Under the pieces are notes generated by a model, which saw nothing but the letters and a program-made list of their open reading frames with translations, did no database searches and was not told the origin of the DNA. Positions 5,082 through 8,280 of a stretch of 8,280 bases of DNA are shown here, one piece after another. The stretch covers positions 1-8,280 of the forward strand of contig JACRBR010000294.1 of the NCBI GenBank assembly GCA_016213125.1, written 5' to 3'. Position 1 is the first letter of the stretch, and each line of letters starts with the position of its first letter. Made by a program: the position numbers and the translations under genes. Origin of the DNA: Chloroflexota bacterium (GTDB lineage: Bacteria > Chloroflexota > Dehalococcoidia > DSTF01 > JACRBR01).

Positions 5082-8000
5082 CTACTCTGTAAGCCGCCGG
5101 TACAGCATCGGCAGGCGCTGCGGCAGTTGCTCGATGTCCGCCACCACCTCGTACCCCATGTCCTCGCACATCTGGCCGAGGTAGTCGTGGCCTTCTTTGT
5201 CCACCGTCAGCGCAAACGGCGTGATGCCCTTGCGCCGCGCCTCCAGCAGCGCCTGCTTGGTGTCGTGGATCGCGTACTCCTTCTCCGTGCGGTCGCGCCC
5301 GTACCCGTGGTCCTGGGGCCGCCCGTCCGAGACGAGGATCATGATCTTCACCTTCGCGTCGTACACGTCCAGCTTGTGCACCGCGTGGCGGATCGCGGGC
5401 CCCATGCGCGTCGACCGGATCGGCGCGATCTTGTCGATGCGCTTCTTCACCTTGTCGCTGAAGTTCTCGTCCAGGTCCTTGATCACGTAGAACTCGACGT
5501 TGTCCCGCCCGTACCCGCTGAACCCGAAGATGCCGTACGCGTCGCCGATCGTTTCCAGCGCCTTGATGAAGAGCACCAGCCCCTCTTTCTCTAGGTCGAT
5601 GATGCGCTTCGGCGGCGCCATCGCCTGCGAGGCGCGGCGCGCGGCTAGCCACTGGAAGTACTTCCGCGGATCGTCGTCGAAGTCGTCGTCGTCCGCGTAC
5701 TTCTGCTTCCGCTTCTCGATCTCCTCGTCCGTCGACGCCGACATGTCCAGCAGGAACACCACCGCCACGTCGCGCTCGATCTTGTTCCGCCGCCAGTAGA
5801 TCTTGTCGGTGTACGAGTGCCCCGCCTTGCGCTCGACGGCCCAGTCGATGACGGCGTCGAAGTCGAACTCCTCGCCGTCCAGCAGCCGCTTGATCTTCCG
5901 GTACAGCTCCGGCTTTAGCAGCTCGAACTGCCTGCGCGTCTCGTTCACCAGCTGCGCGTGCTCCCGCAGCGTGTCCTCGTAGTACTCGTCAGAGCCTTCT
6001 TCCAACGGCCGTTCGAGGATGCGGCACCAGCCGGGTTTGTAGTCCGCAGCCCGGAAGTCCCACTCGTCGTACAGGAAGGTCTTGATCTGCGGCGTCAGCT
6101 CCTGCTCCTCGGGCTCGTCGTCCCCGCCGCCCGGCTGCCCGTCGCGATCCTGCTGCTGCTGATCGCCGATCGGCGTCCCCGCCTCCTTCTCCAGGTTCGA
6201 CAGGAACAGCCCGATCGTCGAGGCGAGGTCGCCCTCCGCCATCGCCCCGATCGTGATCTCGACGCTCTTCTCCAGCATCTCCGCCAGCTGCTCCTGCGTC
6301 AGCGGCGACAGCGTGCCGTCCTGCGAGACCTCGCCCTCCTTCAGCCGCAGCCGCATCAACAGCTGCACCAGCTCCGGCTTGAAGTCGCCGCGGAAGTCCA
6401 CCTGGTCCGGGCTCTCGTACTCGACCTCCGGGCCGCCCATCTGCCCCGGCGCGTCGCCCTCCTTGCTCTCCCCGGGCGCGGACATCATCATCTGCAGCGT
6501 CTCTTCGTTGATCGTTTCCCAGTCGAACTCCGACGACTCGCCCGGCGGGATGTTCGGGATCTTCGCCGCGATCTCGAACAGGGTCAGCGTCGCTTCGGCC
6601 GTATCTTCGATCGTCGCGCCGAGCTCCTTAAGCCCGAACAGCGTGACGAGCGCCTGCCCCAGGATCCCCTGCAGCGCGTGCGGCCAGATCATCGTGTGCG
6701 CGCCGTCCAGCGATGCGCGGACCAGGTTCTCGACGAACGCCTGCCGCAGCGGCATGCCGTTCGGCAGCGCGCGCGTCTCCAGCTCGTTCTCCATCGTGCG
6801 CGACCACGCCTTGCGGATGCCCCCGTACTCTCGCCGCACCAGTGTGTCGATGCGCGTGTCCTCCGCGATTGCGAACAGATCCGACGCGAGCTGCCGGTCG
6901 TCGAACAGGTCGAAGAACCGCTCCATCTCCGTCAAATAGCCCTTCTCGCGCGCCTGCTGCGCACCCGACGTGATGCGCTCGCGCTCGAGGTCGTGGCGGC
7001 GGACCGGGAGCAGCCCGGCCTCGCGCGACCAGCGGAAGAAGAAGCTGCCGAACTCCAGGTGCGCGGCCTGGTGCGTCGCGAACACTTTGTACACCGAGAA
7101 GTTCAGATCGCGCTCGACGTACTCCTCCACGAACTCCGGCAGGTACACCGTCGTGCCCTCCGTGCTCGGCCGGTTCTCGCTCACCCAGCCGATGCCCTTC
7201 TCGGCCAGGTACGACACGGGGTGGATGCTGACGTTCGTGCCGGTGAGCGCCTTGCAGTACAGCCGCAGCACCTCGCCCACGCGGGAGAGGTCGACGCGCG
7301 ACGAGAGCTGCTGCAGCACCTCCTCGCCCTTCCCGGACTCCAGCCGGAAGAACGCCTCGCCCCCCTCGACGCTGCGCTCCAGGATCTTCTGCCCCGCCGA
7401 GTGCCAGCTCTGCAGCTCCCTGATCCGGATGCGCTTCAGCACCTCCGGCGACGACTTCAGGAACTCCATCGCCGCTGTCGGCGAGGCCATCGCGAGCTCC
7501 TCCGCCATCGACAGCAGATCGTGGTGCGAGTCCTTCGGCACCGTCGCCAGCGACATCGCGCCCTCGGAGAACAGCGCGTACGCGTGCCGGCCGCTGCGGC
7601 GCGCGACGTTCGCCGCCAGCTGCAGGAAGCGGCTGCGCGCCGTCGGGTCGACGGGCGCCAGCAGGTTCGGCGATCGCTCAAAGCAGATGCGCACGTCGGC
7701 CCACGAGGCTTCGCCCACCGCCGTCGCCAGCGTCAGGAACGGCGCCCGGTCGCGCTTCTCGAGCGCCGTGAACAGCCCCGGCGATGCGTCGAGGCACGCC
7801 CCCGCCAGCTCGTACGAGCGCTCCGCCACCTGCTCGATCAGCGCCACCAGCCGCGCCATCTCGCCGAGCGTCAGCGTCGCCAGCAGCCCCGCGCTTGCGC
7901 CGAAGTAGCCCGACGCCAGCGAGATCGACTTCCAGTGCCCCTTGTACAGCAGCTGCCCCAGCGACGCCCACTCGACGAGCTGGTCCTCGCCCAGGAAGGG

Positions 8001-8280
8001 AACCGCCTTCGGGCTCGCCTTCAGGTACGCCGCCGCCACCACGGACGAGTACTCCGCCAGGTCGCGACTGGCGTGCGCCCACTTCCGGAACGTTGCCGAA
8101 GGGAGGGCCCGCATGACCTCGGCGGAGACGCGGTAGTACTCCGCCGCGGCCTCCCACGACCGAAGCGAGTGCCCGGCCAGCTCCACACCCTCCTCCGCCC
8201 ACGTGCGGAAGTCCTGCTCCGAGAGCACCGGCATGACGTCGTCCGCAGCCCGCCGGTACTCCGCCGCCAGCGACGGCGCA
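5082..8280 (-). CDS. Giant NorD/CbbO-like VWA-domain protein, 5'-truncated
   Basis: At least 1065 residues are present and the frame stays open to the right edge. The ATG at 8232-8234 is probably internal, because upstream codons continue the repeat pattern. Residues are numbered from that Met. Residues 1-300 are about eight alpha-helical repeats of 35-40 residues. Residues 380-470 contain ATHQAAHLEFGSF and AIAEDTRID, seen in NorD-type proteins. Residues 585-615 and 690-712 are acidic, Gly/Gln-rich linkers. Residues 821-1048 form a VWA domain with MIDAS residues D830-S832-S834 (LLDMSAS), T942 (RSTRMG) and D970 (LVSDGRP), ending in LPMLYRRLTE as NorD proteins do. Relatives (NorD with NorQ, CbbO with CbbQ) act in the cytoplasm as substrate adaptors of a MoxR-type AAA+ ATPase that activates nitric oxide reductase or Rubisco. 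The ATPase and client are not in the window, so the client is unknown. NorD is usually about 600-800 residues, so this one is enlarged. Confidence 0.85.
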   Translation of the reverse strand, partial: APSLAAEYRRAADDVMPVLSEQDFRTWAEEGVELAGHSLRSWEAAAEYYRVSAEVMRALPSATFRKWAHASRDLAEYSSVVAAAYLKASPKAVPFLGEDQLVEWASLGQLLYKGHWKSISLASGYFGASAGLLATLTLGEMARLVALIEQVAERSYELAGACLDASPGLFTALEKRDRAPFLTLATAVGEASWADVRICFERSPNLLAPVDPTARSRFLQLAANVARRSGRHAYALFSEGAMSLATVPKDSHHDLLSMAEELAMASPTAAMEFLKSSPEVLKRIRIRELQSWHSAGQKILERSVEGGEAFFRLESGKGEEVLQQLSSRVDLSRVGEVLRLYCKALTGTNVSIHPVSYLAEKGIGWVSENRPSTEGTTVYLPEFVEEYVERDLNFSVYKVFATHQAAHLEFGSFFFRWSREAGLLPVRRHDLERERITSGAQQAREKGYLTEMERFFDLFDDRQLASDLFAIAEDTRIDTLVRREYGGIRKAWSRTMENELETRALPNGMPLRQAFVENLVRASLDGAHTMIWPHALQGILGQALVTLFGLKELGATIEDTAEATLTLFEIAAKIPNIPPGESSEFDWETINEETLQMMMSAPGESKEGDAPGQMGGPEVEYESPDQVDFRGDFKPELVQLLMRLRLKEGEVSQDGTLSPLTQEQLAEMLEKSVEITIGAMAEGDLASTIGLFLSNLEKEAGTPIGDQQQQDRDGQPGGGDDEPEEQELTPQIKTFLYDEWDFRAADYKPGWCRILERPLEEGSDEYYEDTLREHAQLVNETRRQFELLKPELYRKIKRLLDGEEFDFDAVIDWAVERKAGHSYTDKIYWRRNKIERDVAVVFLLDMSASTDEEIEKRKQKYADDDDFDDDPRKYFQWLAARRASQAMAPPKRIIDLEKEGLVLFIKALETIGDAYGIFGFSGYGRDNVEFYVIKDLDENFSDKVKKRIDKIAPIRSTRMGPAIRHAVHKLDVYDAKVKIMILVSDGRPQDHGYGRDRTEKEYAIHDTKQALLEARRKGITPFALTVDKEGHDYLGQMCEDMGYEVVADIEQLPQRLPMLYRRLTE

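Noticed and set aside
6253..6939. Plus-strand open frame (228 codons) opposite the VWA gene
   Set aside because: Ser-rich composition typical of antisense frames in GC-rich genes; no motif and no ribosome binding site judged convincing.
6970..7908. Long plus-strand open frame (312 codons) opposite the VWA gene
   Set aside because: It is a mirror of the high-GC coding strand, rich in Ser/Arg/Ala low-complexity sequence, with no recognisable domain; the opposite strand has clear repeats and protein-like sequence.

Overview
The window looks like a piece of a high-GC (roughly 63-66% by eye) bacterial chromosome, most likely Chloroflexota and perhaps Dehalococcoidia. That guess rests on the style of three proteins: an LL-diaminopimelate-type aminotransferase, an HtpX protease, and a very long NorD/CbbO-like von Willebrand A (VWA) protein. 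The assignment is inferred from protein character only. No rRNA, tRNA, CRISPR array, transposase or phage gene is visible.

Layout: (1) 1-786 (+), the C-terminal two thirds of a PLP-dependent aminotransferase of the DapL type, cut by the left edge. (2) 787-1025, intergenic, with a weak hairpin and two degenerate copies of a composite repeat; the second copy ends exactly at the htpX stop codon and contains a terminator-like hairpin. (3) 1026-1880 (-), htpX, a membrane-bound M48 zinc protease. (4) 1881-2135, a divergent intergenic region with an extended -10 and an inverted repeat in front of htpX, a pyrimidine-rich heptad DNA repeat, and an extended -10 plus strong ribosome binding site in front of the next gene. 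(5) 2136-3044 (+), a LabA/DUF88-type NYN-domain protein ending in a cysteine-rich zinc ribbon. (6) 3190-3666 (+), a small unrecognised protein with a glycine-rich hydrophobic segment and a PH-like beta-rich C-terminal half. (7) 3742-5066 (+), a lipoprotein with WD/FG-GAP-like motifs that is split by a frameshift and has more relaxed codon use than its neighbours; it may start on a leaderless mRNA. (8) 5082-8280 (-), at least 1065 residues of a VWA protein related to NorD/CbbO, running off the right edge, with many N-terminal alpha-helical repeats, a degenerate metallopeptidase-like segment, acidic linkers and a C-terminal MIDAS-containing VWA domain.

The genes do not form one evident pathway. 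They are mostly separate transcription units (divergent at 1880/2136, convergent at 5066/5082): amino acid biosynthesis, membrane protein quality control, a putative RNA-acting NYN protein, and a MoxR-type ATPase co-chaperone candidate. The VWA protein is the most unusual item. Relatives work with an AAA+ ATPase (NorQ/CbbQ) to activate a metalloenzyme, and such a partner would be expected outside the window. I see no convincing evidence here of a complete, undescribed multi-gene system.
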